A stretch of 64,000 bases of DNA from Thalassomonas sp. RHCl1 (GCF_947387555.1 NZ_CANDNZ010000010.1:124001-188000); one strand, 5' to 3'. Positions 24,198-33,998 are shown, numbered from the stretch's first letter. Notes: generated by a model from the letters alone, not told the origin. A program made the numbers and translations.

Positions 24198-26708
24198 TTA
24201 AAAAGATAAATAAAATTGATGCAAGGTAACGATCAGGATCAGGCAAAATAACAGCGGCCAGAAGATAAGTTTCGGCAGCAGGTTATCCGACCATTTCACT
24301 AACTTGCAGTGAGGATATTTGGCAAAAATATAAGCGTTTAAGATCACCAGCAGCAGCATCAGATACATGATCAGATAGAAGCTTTCCAGGTACACCAGTC
24401 CGGCAGCCTTGAGGGCGGCACGCAGCTCGGTATGGCCGATCAACACACCGAACAGCAAACCGCTGCTCGAAGCAAGCACGCCGGAGAAACTGAAACCCAG
24501 CACTTCCACCCGCCCTTCCCTGCTGGTGCTCAACACCAAAGCAAAGAGCACGGCAGAGACCACCAACAACGGCATCAGGTTACCGATAAAGGCCCCGAGA
24601 AAACGGCGCTTTAAAATGATATTAAAATGCAGCTCGGGGAAATTTTGCTTGGCTTCGACATGCCCTAAGCCGAAGTTGGTACGGTAACCATGGGCCTTGT
24701 AGTCAAAAAACGACGACACCAGCTGCCAGCCCGGCAAAACAAAATCCGCTTCCAGCCCAGGCAGGGACACGGGATTAAAACCGGGGTAGGCGGACAAGTC
24801 CGGGGTCAGGATGACATTTTTACCGATATCCCGGTGCCACATGCGTAGCCAGACATTTTCAACATCAAAAGGATAAAGCTGGTAGCCAAAACGCTCGCGC
24901 AGCAGGATATCGAAATACCAGCCAACGGTGAGGCCGCCGTCCGGCGAGGCATGGCGATAACTTTCCAGAAACGGCCAGGGAGAAGCGCTGTCGATATCTT
25001 TGGCTTCGGGGAAAATCACCCCGGCAGAAATTTGCTGGCACTTTTCCTGATCGTCACGCACCCAGAAGCCCAATTCCTGCGCTCCGATTTTATTTTTCTT
25101 GCGCCGCGGTAAATCCGGTCCCTGTTGCTCAGGCAAAGTACAACCTTCGGCATCTGCGGGCAGTTTCTGCCACAAATAGCCGGTGAGCTTAACGCTGTTG
25201 GCATCGACAAAATTCAGCGACTGGATAAACACCCCGGTGGGAATAAATACCGGTCCGATACCGCTTAGCTGATGCCGGTCGCTATTATCCCGGCTGATAT
25301 CCTGCTGGAACTGCTCAACCTGCCACTCGCTCATGATCATATGGCTTTGCTGTGTGGCTGCCGTATCCTCCCCCCGGTAACCGTCCAGGCTGACACTGTT
25401 GCCGTCTTTATAAATGGGATAGTGGATCACCGTATGCCAGGCACTGGCTATGGCAATAAACAAAAACAGCGCCACCAGCCAGGAATAACTCCACCAGCGC
25501 CTTTTTCCCGGCGGCGAAAACAAGCGTACCATCAGCAGAAAAAAGAACAGCCCCAGGGCAATCAGCGACAAGGAGATGGCAATCAGCTGCAAACGCTCAA
25601 CCTTGGGGTGACCGAGCAAGTCCTGTTTTTGATATACCAGCCCCAATACCCATTGGGTACGGTGGATAGGCTCAAACACCCAGATCGCCGGATTGCCGGA
25701 TAAGGGGTCGATATGCTCCCCCACCCGGGTGCCGTAGGCGATGGCCTGACTGAACAAGGCATAGAGATCGTCACCGCCGCCCACCTGCTCGGCGGTAATG
25801 GTGCGGGCGGTTTTAATATAATCGGTATCCGGATGGGCAATAAACTTGCCCTTGGGGGATAAAATAAACCCATAACCTGAATGCCCGAAGTTCATCGACG
25901 CCATCAGCTTTTTAAAGTCGCGCAGCGACATATTGGCCCAGACACTGCCGCTTGGCTGGCCGTCCTGTTGCAGCATTTGCGGGGCATAAAACGGCAGGCT
26001 GAATTCCTCCACCATACGCTGGCTCGCCTGGCCGAAATAAGGCTCCTGCCAGCTGTCGAGCTGGGGTTTGGGGCAATTTACCGGATCTAATCCCAAAGGG
26101 CAGAGATACCAGAATTTATCGCCACAGGTATAGTCATAAGCCTTATTGACCATCACCAAATCCCGCTGCCGGTTATTTTGATCGTTACGCCTTAAATAAG
26201 GGGCAAACAAATAAGGCTGCAACTCAGGCGTAGTACAGCCGGACGTGCCCCAGGAGGTTGCCCCGCCGCGCATGGCCAGCAGAGGCAGAGTTTCACCTGA
26301 CGCCTGCTGGTCGGCCATAAAGGCTTTTAGCACTTCCGGGCGGTAGGCGGCGCCGACACCGAAAATCAGCGGGGTATTTTTGCTCTGCTCCCGCAATCGC
26401 TGCTCCAGGTTGCCGATATGGGTGCGCCCGGCATTCAGTTCATACGCCAAAGAGCGCGCCGCACTTTCCACCATTTTCAGCGTTTTATCTATCTCATTTG
26501 CCGCCTGATAGGCCGCTTTTCGCGCCTTTTTCAGCGACATTTCCTGCTGCTGCGCCAGCCACTCCTGCCTTTGGTTATAAAACCAGGCGCTGGCCACCAG
26601 GCATACCAGGATCAACACCAATAACACCGGCGTCAGGGTATGGGTCAGGCGAAAAATCAGCGGCTCGCCACGGCGGCATAACGCCGTGGCCTGTTCAAAT
26701 AACTTCAT
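24198..26708 (-). CDS. Cache sensor domain fused to pentameric ligand-gated ion-channel-like module
   Basis: 836 residues from ATG 26708 (weak GGA site; TTG 26720 possible). Membrane helix ~25-45, a large periplasmic Cache-type domain (~50-370), two membrane helices (~380-440), then a second periplasmic domain with the hallmarks of bacterial Cys-loop-like receptors: Y-P-F-D-V-E-N-V-W-L near 611, L-P-G-W-Q-L, and F-N-I-I-L-K-R-R-F running into four C-terminal helices (N-L-M-P-L-L-V-V-S-A; the pore-like S-F-S-G-V-L-A-S-S-S-G-L-L-F-G; Y-L-M-L-L-L-V; a last helix to the end). GLIC has the same order (Y-P-F-D, L-T-G-W-D-I, L-R-I-S-R). No kinase, GGDEF or methyl-accepting output is present. A Cache-plus-channel fusion is unusual. 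Function is inferred. Confidence 0.75.
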   Translation of the reverse strand: MKLFEQATALCRRGEPLIFRLTHTLTPVLLVLILVCLVASAWFYNQRQEWLAQQQEMSLKKARKAAYQAANEIDKTLKMVESAARSLAYELNAGRTHIGNLEQRLREQSKNTPLIFGVGAAYRPEVLKAFMADQQASGETLPLLAMRGGATSWGTSGCTTPELQPYLFAPYLRRNDQNNRQRDLVMVNKAYDYTCGDKFWYLCPLGLDPVNCPKPQLDSWQEPYFGQASQRMVEEFSLPFYAPQMLQQDGQPSGSVWANMSLRDFKKLMASMNFGHSGYGFILSPKGKFIAHPDTDYIKTARTITAEQVGGGDDLYALFSQAIAYGTRVGEHIDPLSGNPAIWVFEPIHRTQWVLGLVYQKQDLLGHPKVERLQLIAISLSLIALGLFFFLLMVRLFSPPGKRRWWSYSWLVALFLFIAIASAWHTVIHYPIYKDGNSVSLDGYRGEDTAATQQSHMIMSEWQVEQFQQDISRDNSDRHQLSGIGPVFIPTGVFIQSLNFVDANSVKLTGYLWQKLPADAEGCTLPEQQGPDLPRRKKNKIGAQELGFWVRDDQEKCQQISAGVIFPEAKDIDSASPWPFLESYRHASPDGGLTVGWYFDILLRERFGYQLYPFDVENVWLRMWHRDIGKNVILTPDLSAYPGFNPVSLPGLEADFVLPGWQLVSSFFDYKAHGYRTNFGLGHVEAKQNFPELHFNIILKRRFLGAFIGNLMPLLVVSAVLFALVLSTSREGRVEVLGFSFSGVLASSSGLLFGVLIGHTELRAALKAAGLVYLESFYLIMYLMLLLVILNAYIFAKYPHCKLVKWSDNLLPKLIFWPLLFCLILIVTLHQFYLSF

Positions 26709-26770
26709 CAGGACATCCAAACATTCAAGGTTTCAACTCTGGCCGGGCTGGCCGACAAACAAGCAAAAGA

Positions 26771-28108
26771 TCAAAAACTGTATTTGGCGCTAAATTCCAG
26801 GCGTTTGATTTCACCGCTAAACACCTCATTGCCGCTGGTTAATTCCCGCTCGCCATAGGCATATTCCACCCCGAGTAAAAAGCGCTTATTGACTTGATAC
26901 AGAAGATTGGCCAGGTAAGTGTCGTAGCGGTATTTTTTCCCGCTATTACTATGGTCCACCCGGGCAAAGCCCAGGGCAAAATTAGAGCGCCAGCTATCAT
27001 TCCACCAGTAGCGATACGCCAGGTAACCGCCGCTGCTGTCATTGGCGGACAAATTCAATTTGTCATCAGCATCGAGGTAAAGATCGCCGGCAGCATTGGT
27101 AGACTCCTGAATATAACGGCCCGCCCCCTTGCCGGAAGCCAATGAAAAACGGATATCGTCCTGCCCCGGGAGTTTGAACTTACCGGTGACAGCCACTGCA
27201 TATCCCGAGGTTTTAGCCGTTTCTTCCCGGCCATCTAACTCTTCAAAAGCCGCCAACTGCCGCCGGGCATACTGCAGCGAGACATGCCCCCAGGATTTAT
27301 TCACCATTCCCCGCAGAATAAAGTCCGGCTGTTTGTCCTGCTCTATAGCGTTATCGGTGCCGTCGGCAAAGCTAAGATCTGTCTCCGGGTTTTCCAGACT
27401 GGTCATCAGCTTAAAATCATCAAAAGAAGTGCTGTAACGCACCATAGGCTGACGCAGCAAGGTTTGTCCGGCGGCATTACCCAGGTTTATGGTTTCCGGG
27501 TAGGATTTGACATCAACAAAGGTTGACCAGGTTTGCCCCAGCAGCCAGTTACCCCAGCTGCCGTACGCATGGCGAATACGGAACCCCGTAGAATTGGTCA
27601 ACAGCTCGTTGCCGCCGCTGCCAAGAAAATCCCCTTCAACAAAAACCACTAACGCCCCGGAAGGGGTCGCAAAGGACTTTTTGATATTGATACGCGACTG
27701 ACGGGCATGAAAACGCACATGACCCTCAGCGACATTGCTATCAAGGGAGATATTTTGATAATTGATGACATCGTCCCCTTTGCCCGCCAGATCATAAATA
27801 AAGTCGGCCTTGATATAACCGTGGATCTCCAGCGGAGAATCCCCCAGCTTATCCGCAGCCGGCTTAGCCGGATAAGGATTCACCACCACTTTGCCGACCT
27901 CATCTAAGGCCTGCGTCAGTTGCACCAACGCTTTTTCTTCGGGAAACGACGCCGCTGCTACCGCAAGCTGCAGTGGAGAAAAGAAAACTCCCAGCAAGAC
28001 ACTGGCAGAGCACAGCTTAATACAAGACTTAACACGACCGGGAAAAGCCGCCAATTTCACCAAAAGTGTACACACAAACAGGTGCTTAAATAACACTTTA
28101 TCCTTCAT
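26771..28108 (-). CDS. DcaP-like outer-membrane porin
   Basis: 445 residues. A long N-terminal leader precedes the signal (L-L-G-V-F-F-S-P-L-Q-L-A-V-A-A), then a short coiled segment and a beta-barrel starting G-Y-I-K-A-D-F-I-Y-D-L-A, with R-Q-S-R-I-N and G-L-L-G-Q-T-W-S-T-F-like strands and a C-terminal F, as in DcaP-family trimeric porins that pass dicarboxylates and related acids. First gene of the operon; AGGATAAGG precedes the ATG. It fits an import route ending at the SLC13 transporter. Confidence 0.8.
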   Translation of the reverse strand: MKDKVLFKHLFVCTLLVKLAAFPGRVKSCIKLCSASVLLGVFFSPLQLAVAAASFPEEKALVQLTQALDEVGKVVVNPYPAKPAADKLGDSPLEIHGYIKADFIYDLAGKGDDVINYQNISLDSNVAEGHVRFHARQSRINIKKSFATPSGALVVFVEGDFLGSGGNELLTNSTGFRIRHAYGSWGNWLLGQTWSTFVDVKSYPETINLGNAAGQTLLRQPMVRYSTSFDDFKLMTSLENPETDLSFADGTDNAIEQDKQPDFILRGMVNKSWGHVSLQYARRQLAAFEELDGREETAKTSGYAVAVTGKFKLPGQDDIRFSLASGKGAGRYIQESTNAAGDLYLDADDKLNLSANDSSGGYLAYRYWWNDSWRSNFALGFARVDHSNSGKKYRYDTYLANLLYQVNKRFLLGVEYAYGERELTSGNEVFSGEIKRLEFSAKYSF

Positions 28109-28323
28109 ACCTTATCCTCTGATTTTGATAGCTGATGGCGCGCTTATTCCAGCCTTGCAATCGCTAAAAGAAAGCAGGCATAAGCGCTAAACGTTTTGTT
28201 GTTATTAATGCCATCAGCATATAAGGGAAAAGGGTTTAAGCATTGGCGGGATCAACGAAGTTTTAAGGCAAAGCTAGGAAGCTTAAAGCGAATCAACCAA
28301 GTGCTGGCAAGACGGTAATAAAC

Positions 28324-29010
28324 TCAGCGCTTTTGCCAGCCTTTTTGCAGTAAAAAAGCCAGCAACAACACGCAAATAAAACTCAACAAAGTCACCGGGG
28401 GCAAATAGCCGGGCCAGGAAGTTGGCGTGAACCAGGAATAAGCGCCGAGAAAAAGTAAGTGATAGGCCAGAGCGCATATCTGCAAATATTGCAATAACCG
28501 TTTTTGCAGCATACCGGCAAAATACCCGGCGCTGATCACAAAAAACAAATAAGCGCACAGCAGGCCGAAGAATAGAGCCAGGTTGGCGACGGTACTGAAA
28601 CTTGCCATTTGCAGCACCTGCCCGCCGCCGGATGTTAGCAGTACCTGAGAAAGCTTGGGGTAATATCCAGCCGGTAATAATATCAGGGTAAGCAACACGT
28701 GCAGCAGGGCGCAATGCAGGGCCATTTTTGCTAAATCACGTGCCTGCTCGCGGCGGCCTTTAAGCCCCTCCCGGGCGGCAAACAACAAAGCCAATACCGA
28801 TGACATCGACAATGCTTTATTGAGGATATACAAAGGTAACTGGCTCCAGCTTACACCGGCAGCCAGGTTATAACGGACAACGGCATATACAAGGGGCAGT
28901 AGCAAAATAAAAATCTTCTTAGCGACATAACTCCAATGAAAATGTTTTATTTCAGCCCCAGCCCGAAAAAGATGAATAAGCGGCACAATAGTCTCCCCCG
29001 ATAACAGCAC
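28324..29010 (-). CDS. Multi-pass membrane protein, unknown
   Basis: 228 residues with five or six membrane helices (for example I-F-I-L-L-L-P-L-V-Y-A-V, H-V-L-L-T-L-I-L-L, L-A-L-F-F-G-L-L-C-A-Y-L-F-F-V-I, V-T-L-L-S-F-I-C-V-L-L-L). The layout and paired His residues (C-A-L-L-H) faintly recall ferric-reductase-like cytochrome proteins, but no firm motif is seen. It lies 215 bases upstream of the porin operon on the same strand and may or may not belong to it. Confidence 0.6.
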   Translation of the reverse strand: MLLSGETIVPLIHLFRAGAEIKHFHWSYVAKKIFILLLPLVYAVVRYNLAAGVSWSQLPLYILNKALSMSSVLALLFAAREGLKGRREQARDLAKMALHCALLHVLLTLILLPAGYYPKLSQVLLTSGGGQVLQMASFSTVANLALFFGLLCAYLFFVISAGYFAGMLQKRLLQYLQICALAYHLLFLGAYSWFTPTSWPGYLPPVTLLSFICVLLLAFLLQKGWQKR

Positions 29011-29240
29011 GTAAAGGCAGCTTATTGCGCTTAACGTAGAAACACTTGGTCAGGAAAATGAAAAAATAGGAGTTTCAGCGGGAACTGAAGACACAGGCAA
29101 ATGGCTGGCTTAATCAGGGTTTAATTTAGAACCGCCATCAATTAAAAAGTACAATACATTATATTTAATAGCCTTGGAAAGAGTTGTTAAATATCACCGG
29201 CAATGAAACAGCTCCTGATTAACTTTGGCTTATTAATGCT

Positions 29241-29269
29241 TTAATCATCGATAAAATTCCCCCTATAAT
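29241..29269 (+). promoter_or_regulatory. Probable sigma70 promoter for the amidase pair
   Basis: TTAATC at 29241-29246 and a perfect TATAAT at 29264-29269 with a 17-base spacer, about 30 bases before the amidase start. Confidence 0.55.
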
Positions 29270-29299
29270 TTATACACTGACAAATTTAAAGGATTAACT

Positions 29300-29902
29300 A
29301 TGTCAAGTATTGATAAAGATGGAATGCTGATAGACCCTAAAATTACCCACAAACGATTCCAAAGCATTGAACATGGCACATTAAAAGATATCCATGCCAT
29401 CGTCGTCCATCAAACAGATGCCCCTACTGCCCGGCATACTTTTAATGGATATCGAACAGGCGGTAATGGCGCACATTTCTTGATTGATAAAACCGGGGGA
29501 ATATATCAAACGGCGAGTATGGCGAAACGTTGTTATCATGTAGGCCGGTTAATAAAATCAAAGTGTCTGGAAATAAATAAAGACAATTGTCAAACTCCTG
29601 AAATGGTTAAAATCCTTGCCATGACTTGGGGGAGCAGAATTAAGGCGTTAAACGCTCATGAACGAGCCAAATCATACCCGGACCGTTATCCGGTTAACAG
29701 TGACTCCATCGGCATAGAACTGGTCGGCAAGCATATTGACGATAAAACGTATGAAGTCGTAACACCGCTGCAACTGTTATCTCTGCAATGGCTATTAGAC
29801 GAACTTTATCATCACTTCAGCCTATCCTCTGATGATGTATACAAACACCCTGAAGTTTCATATAAAAACCCGGGCGAAGCGAGTACAGTCAAATGGAAAT
29901 AA
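29300..29902 (+). CDS. N-acetylmuramoyl-L-alanine amidase (amidase_2/PGRP fold)
   Basis: 200 residues, AAGGA before ATG. V-V-H-Q-T-D (H37), G-G-N-G-A-H-F-L-I-D, R-C-Y-H-V-G-R, D-S-I-G-I-E-L-V-G and K-H-P-E-V-S-Y-K-N-P-G (H183) follow the amidase_2 layout that cuts the lactyl-amide bond of peptidoglycan. The Asp that normally forms the third zinc ligand (D-P-G) is Asn here, so activity should be tested. There is no signal peptide. The 3' end overlaps the following lipoprotein gene by ten bases. Confidence 0.85.
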   Translation: MSSIDKDGMLIDPKITHKRFQSIEHGTLKDIHAIVVHQTDAPTARHTFNGYRTGGNGAHFLIDKTGGIYQTASMAKRCYHVGRLIKSKCLEINKDNCQTPEMVKILAMTWGSRIKALNAHERAKSYPDRYPVNSDSIGIELVGKHIDDKTYEVVTPLQLLSLQWLLDELYHHFSLSSDDVYKHPEVSYKNPGEASTVKWK

Positions 29903-30276
29903 AAATTAAGTTGGCAGGCCTGTTTTTGCTCTTGTTGATTTTTTCCTGTGCCAACAAGCCAAGCTCTAACAACAGCTTTGAAGATGTATACGTTGCCGAT
30001 TTTAACTCAGATGACATTAAAAGCTGCCGTCCCTCTGACGTTGACCTAAGCCATTACCAAGCAAAGCAGTTCTTCATCAGGGCCAGGCAAGTCGAACATA
30101 AGGTAATTCATGATCATTACAATTATGCTCCCTGCTATATTGAAGGCACGATGAAATACAACGCCCAAATATGCGACTGGCAGATCCGTGCCGGTGCTAC
30201 CGGTTTTATAAAATGCGGTGACAATAAACAATTTTTTGTTTGTGATCTGTGTGAAGATTTATTCAAACCTCATTAG
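29893..30276 (+). CDS. Small lipoprotein overlapping the amidase gene (candidate immunity protein)
   Basis: 127 residues. The N-terminus (K-L-A-G-L-F-L-L-L-L-I-F-S-C) is a lipoprotein signal, and the mature part holds several Cys (C-R-P, P-C-Y-I, Q-I-C-D-W, I-K-C-G, C-D-L-C) that could form disulfides in the periplasm. Family not recognised. A cytosol-made peptidoglycan amidase followed in overlap by a periplasmic lipoprotein is the usual layout of secreted wall-hydrolase effectors and their immunity proteins; here this is inference only, since no secretion genes are in the window. Confidence 0.65.
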   Translation: MEIKIKLAGLFLLLLIFSCANKPSSNNSFEDVYVADFNSDDIKSCRPSDVDLSHYQAKQFFIRARQVEHKVIHDHYNYAPCYIEGTMKYNAQICDWQIRAGATGFIKCGDNKQFFVCDLCEDLFKPH

Positions 30277-30409
30277 CTAAAGGTAAACGATTTCTAACAA
30301 AATACGATAACATCTGTTTATAGCTAGCCATAAACCCGATATAAAGTTATGACGTGGTCCAATAGATTAGAAAATATCATAAACGAGAAGGGAAACTTTA
30401 CACTTAGAA

Positions 30410-30439
30410 ACAGCCTTTGCCAGGTTTAGCAAAGGCTGT
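30410..30439 (-). terminator. Hairpin at the end of the giant nucleotidyltransferase-like operon
   Basis: ACAGCCTTTGC/GCAAAGGCTGT, an 11-base perfect stem with an eight-base loop, about 50 bases behind the 30492 stop. The T-tract is weak on both strands. Confidence 0.5.
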
Positions 30440-30491
30440 TGATGACTTATTTATCCAAATAAGCCATTACTTTCTGAAACCAGGATGACAA

Positions 30492-33400
30492 CTAAACAAG
30501 TCCTAATTCATTATCCGTCGGCAGGGTGTTAGACTGCGGCCGGTTGCCGCTCAGGGCAAAGTTACGGGCAGCCGCTATCAAATTAAGGCGATGGTTATCC
30601 CAGTTATGTACAGCGTCTATATCCCGCAGGATCTCATGTACCCTGAGCTGGTCTTCCACTATCACCCGTTGTGCCAGATCATCCACCAGATAAGCCTTAA
30701 GGTTGCGGATCAATCCGCGGTAAACCGCATCCCGGTCACGAATAGCGACTTCCTGGTAGCCCACCACGGGGCGGAAGCTGTTTTCTATCGCGCCGATATT
30801 ATCAATAATATACTGCAGGCGCGTCGTATTACCCTGCACTATCAGGTGTTGCTGATTGGCATAATCCGACAATGCTGCCCGTAAATTATCTGTGGTTTTT
30901 TGCGGGCTATTGACAAAATAGCTCAAGATAGCATGATAAAAACAGTTGCCGTCACGGGGCATATTGGTCAGGCCGCCGTCCGGCTCGCGCACCCAGTAGT
31001 GGTTGCCTATTTTTGCCAAGGTCAATATCTGGGGTGCCGGTCCGGTCATGGCCTGAGGCACACCGGCAAGACTTAATGGCTGCATAGGGACAGCAAAGGG
31101 GGTATGACTATAATCCTGTGCCAGGCGCTGGTCAAAGCGGTGCACTTGCCTTAAACGACCAAGCAACACATCTTCCGGGCTTGCCGCCGAAGCCACTTCA
31201 ATCGGGAAACCTAACATCTGGGACATCAGCAGCGGTGCGATATCGCCGCCGATGTTCGACCAGCTTTTGTCCCGGGCAATATCAAGAATAGCCTGGTCCG
31301 CCGTGGTATTGACATACACCACAGGTTTGGAAAAGTCACTTTTTGAAATCGACGAGTAAGATATCGGCGCCTTGTAGGTATTGAGGCTCGAGTAGATATT
31401 GACGTCGCCGCTGCCGATATCTATGCGCTGGGGCGGGAAGCGGGTTACGGTATTTTTGTATTCCACCCTGTGGTGATCCAACCAGTGCATCTGGAAGAAG
31501 CTGGCGGTATAGGCAATTTTCAGATCCATATGTTTAATGGCTTCCGGCGCCAGTAAAATACGGTAAACCCCGTCCTGGCCGATAAACTCGGCGCTGCTGA
31601 GATGGTTAAAGGTCAGTAACAGCTGCTTTTGGTAACTGTTGACATTTGCCGTGTCTATGATTTCGTTGACCTGCTGGCGGTCCTGTTCCAGCTTGCGCTC
31701 AAGGGCTTCTTTGTTGAGATTTTGCTGATCAAAAACATGTACCAGCTGCTTGCGGGTGCCGGAAATAGACAGTCGCAGCGCCCTGAGCCTTTTGGTGATT
31801 TCCAGTTCATTAACTTCAAACACCTTGGCGCCGCGATAAGCTTCTTTTTCATCGAGCTTGTCGATAAAACGTATCACGATCGGCAGGTCAAAACCGGCAT
31901 AATAAAGCTGGACACTGGGCAGTGCGGTTACATCCCCTTTATCGAAAGGAATGTATTCCTTGGCCAGGCAGCCGGACATGGTTTTATTCAATGTCTGGAT
32001 AAGTTTGGCCACCGCCTCTTTATCCTCGCTGATGGCAAACAATTCGACAAAAGGATAATGGTAATCAAACAAGCCTTTACCGGTAATGCTTTTCATATGA
32101 ATCATCGAACTTAACAGGCCGCAGAAGGTACAGCTTTCCACGAAAGGCAACTCTTCTATGGTTTGCCTTAACCGGTTGACAATAGAGATATCTTTGCATG
32201 ATTTTGCCTGATCAAGAAACTCCAGCTGCACCTTGAACTGCTGGTGCACATCCTCATACAACTTCATAAAGCCGAGCATATTTTTCGCTTTCTCATAGTT
32301 GCGGTCGCCGTGTTTGCTGTCTTTGTTTTTCACTTCCTTGATCAAAATGGCGTCATAGGTATCGCTGGAGCTGGTATCCGGATTTTTATGGGCCAGGTTA
32401 TCCCAGTTCTCCTTTAAGGTCGCCGCAATATCCTGGCCAATCAGCTGCTCGATATCCACCGACTTCAGGGCTTTAAATTCCGCCAGCGCAGGGCCGATAC
32501 TTTTCCATAAATAATCGTCCTGGATAACATTAAACAGGTCCACCACCAGCGGCGTTAAAAACTCTAACTCCTTATTTTGAAGCAGGGCATTAAAGGCCTT
32601 TTTAAAATTGTCTGAAATTATTTTCTGCTCCAGCGTCTTGATTTGCGTCTGGTCAAAACGGCTGTTGTAACTTTGGTAAATGGCTTCAACCGCATTGCAG
32701 CCGCGCATTACCCGTTTATAAAACTTATGGGGGGAGCCACTCATATTGCCGAATACTTCGAGGATCAACAGCACGTTTTCATTAAGCTGATAACGCCAGT
32801 CGGGCACATTCACCCACAGGGCATTATGTCCCTCCCCAGGACGGTACAGCAAAGGCATGGTTTTTACCTGCATCCACTGCTGTATGGTTTCGTAGGAATC
32901 CCGCCTTGGAATACTGATATCGAGCAGCTCGCCCCTGAACTTGACGATACTGCGGCTGTCGATTACCTTTTGCTCTTTGCCTAAGGCATATTCGCCGTCT
33001 GCAAGCAGTTTCGGGGTACCGTCCGAGTGATAGTCCTTAGTGCGGTAGCGCACCACCACCCGGTAGAGTAAAAATTTTGAAATCGAGGTATTGATCAAAA
33101 TCGAACTGGAATAAGGGTTTTCATTGGCGGTCTGGTTGACATCCATGGCCATAGGCGCCGGCGGGAAATAGGCATTATAAAATACTTCATCCTGATGCAG
33201 GCCCTGCTGCTCCAGCACCTTTAAGATAGAGCCGGAGATCTCGGGGATCATCATGGCATTATCAAAGTGATTCAAAGGATGCAGCAGCGCCATACCGGAA
33301 TTAAAAACAATATTGCTTTGTATGCCTTTTTCCAGCGCCAGGTTAAGGATGTATTCCTGTTTTTTCGGTTTTACTTCCACTTCAGGCTCAACCAACTGCT

Positions 33401-33998
33401 GCACCGATTGCAGCTCTGATTCCTGCTGCAAAGAATTTTGCCCCTTAGGCAAAGGCGCTTTGGGCTCGTTATCCTGTTTTTTCTCCGGTGCTTTGCTGCT
33501 CTTTTCCTGCTCCGGGGCAGGCGGCGTGCTCATGGTAAATTTCAGCGTCGGATAATCGAAAATCTTATTTTCAATCAGCTTGCCTTTAAACAGCTTTAAA
33601 CCCTTTTGCTGAAAGTCGTCCAGCTCCTTGCGGTTGCAGGTGAGAAATGCCTCCCAGTCCTGCTGAAACCTGGGCATATACTCTTCTTTCAGATAACCGT
33701 GTACCTCAGATAAAATCTGGTACCAGCGATATACCGGCAAATTGGGGTTGATGATGATCTGGTTGTCAAAATCACTCCACTTGGTCGGGTCGATATCCGA
33801 AACCACCTTTTTCATGATGTTCAGCGACGAACCACCTTTGATAAAGATACGGATATCGTCACCGTAGCTCTCTTCAAGATGTTTGATCAGTTTGGCAATC
33901 TTGCTTAAAAGAAAGCACCTTACCTCAGGTATGTTATTAAAATTCTCAGTCAGGGTATCGTCTATTTCCCGCTGAAATGCCGTTCTGCCTTTAGCCAT
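30492..33998 (-). CDS. Giant nucleotidyltransferase-fold protein with C-terminal OTU-like motif
   Basis: 1168 residues, GAGGAG upstream. I-K-G-G-S-S-L (53-59), S-D-F-D-N-Q-I (75-81) and L-L-D-I-S-I-P-R-R (D~358) give the G-S...D-x-D...D pattern of nucleotidyltransferase folds. A Pro/Lys/Gln-rich linker, S-C-T-F-C-G-L-L-S-S (~621) and H-W-L-D-H-H-R-V-E-Y-K (~836) are shared with the paralog at 34023-37157. Only this protein continues for ~270 residues, with R-D-G-N-C-F-Y-H-A (C~1019), the D-G-N-C motif of OTU cysteine proteases; H-N-W-D-N-H near the end may supply the His. There is no signal peptide. It may modify a nucleotide or protein target and may cut ubiquitin-like chains (inference). 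Confidence 0.65.
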   Translation of the reverse strand: MAKGRTAFQREIDDTLTENFNNIPEVRCFLLSKIAKLIKHLEESYGDDIRIFIKGGSSLNIMKKVVSDIDPTKWSDFDNQIIINPNLPVYRWYQILSEVHGYLKEEYMPRFQQDWEAFLTCNRKELDDFQQKGLKLFKGKLIENKIFDYPTLKFTMSTPPAPEQEKSSKAPEKKQDNEPKAPLPKGQNSLQQESELQSVQQLVEPEVEVKPKKQEYILNLALEKGIQSNIVFNSGMALLHPLNHFDNAMMIPEISGSILKVLEQQGLHQDEVFYNAYFPPAPMAMDVNQTANENPYSSSILINTSISKFLLYRVVVRYRTKDYHSDGTPKLLADGEYALGKEQKVIDSRSIVKFRGELLDISIPRRDSYETIQQWMQVKTMPLLYRPGEGHNALWVNVPDWRYQLNENVLLILEVFGNMSGSPHKFYKRVMRGCNAVEAIYQSYNSRFDQTQIKTLEQKIISDNFKKAFNALLQNKELEFLTPLVVDLFNVIQDDYLWKSIGPALAEFKALKSVDIEQLIGQDIAATLKENWDNLAHKNPDTSSSDTYDAILIKEVKNKDSKHGDRNYEKAKNMLGFMKLYEDVHQQFKVQLEFLDQAKSCKDISIVNRLRQTIEELPFVESCTFCGLLSSMIHMKSITGKGLFDYHYPFVELFAISEDKEAVAKLIQTLNKTMSGCLAKEYIPFDKGDVTALPSVQLYYAGFDLPIVIRFIDKLDEKEAYRGAKVFEVNELEITKRLRALRLSISGTRKQLVHVFDQQNLNKEALERKLEQDRQQVNEIIDTANVNSYQKQLLLTFNHLSSAEFIGQDGVYRILLAPEAIKHMDLKIAYTASFFQMHWLDHHRVEYKNTVTRFPPQRIDIGSGDVNIYSSLNTYKAPISYSSISKSDFSKPVVYVNTTADQAILDIARDKSWSNIGGDIAPLLMSQMLGFPIEVASAASPEDVLLGRLRQVHRFDQRLAQDYSHTPFAVPMQPLSLAGVPQAMTGPAPQILTLAKIGNHYWVREPDGGLTNMPRDGNCFYHAILSYFVNSPQKTTDNLRAALSDYANQQHLIVQGNTTRLQYIIDNIGAIENSFRPVVGYQEVAIRDRDAVYRGLIRNLKAYLVDDLAQRVIVEDQLRVHEILRDIDAVHNWDNHRLNLIAAARNFALSGNRPQSNTLPTDNELGLV

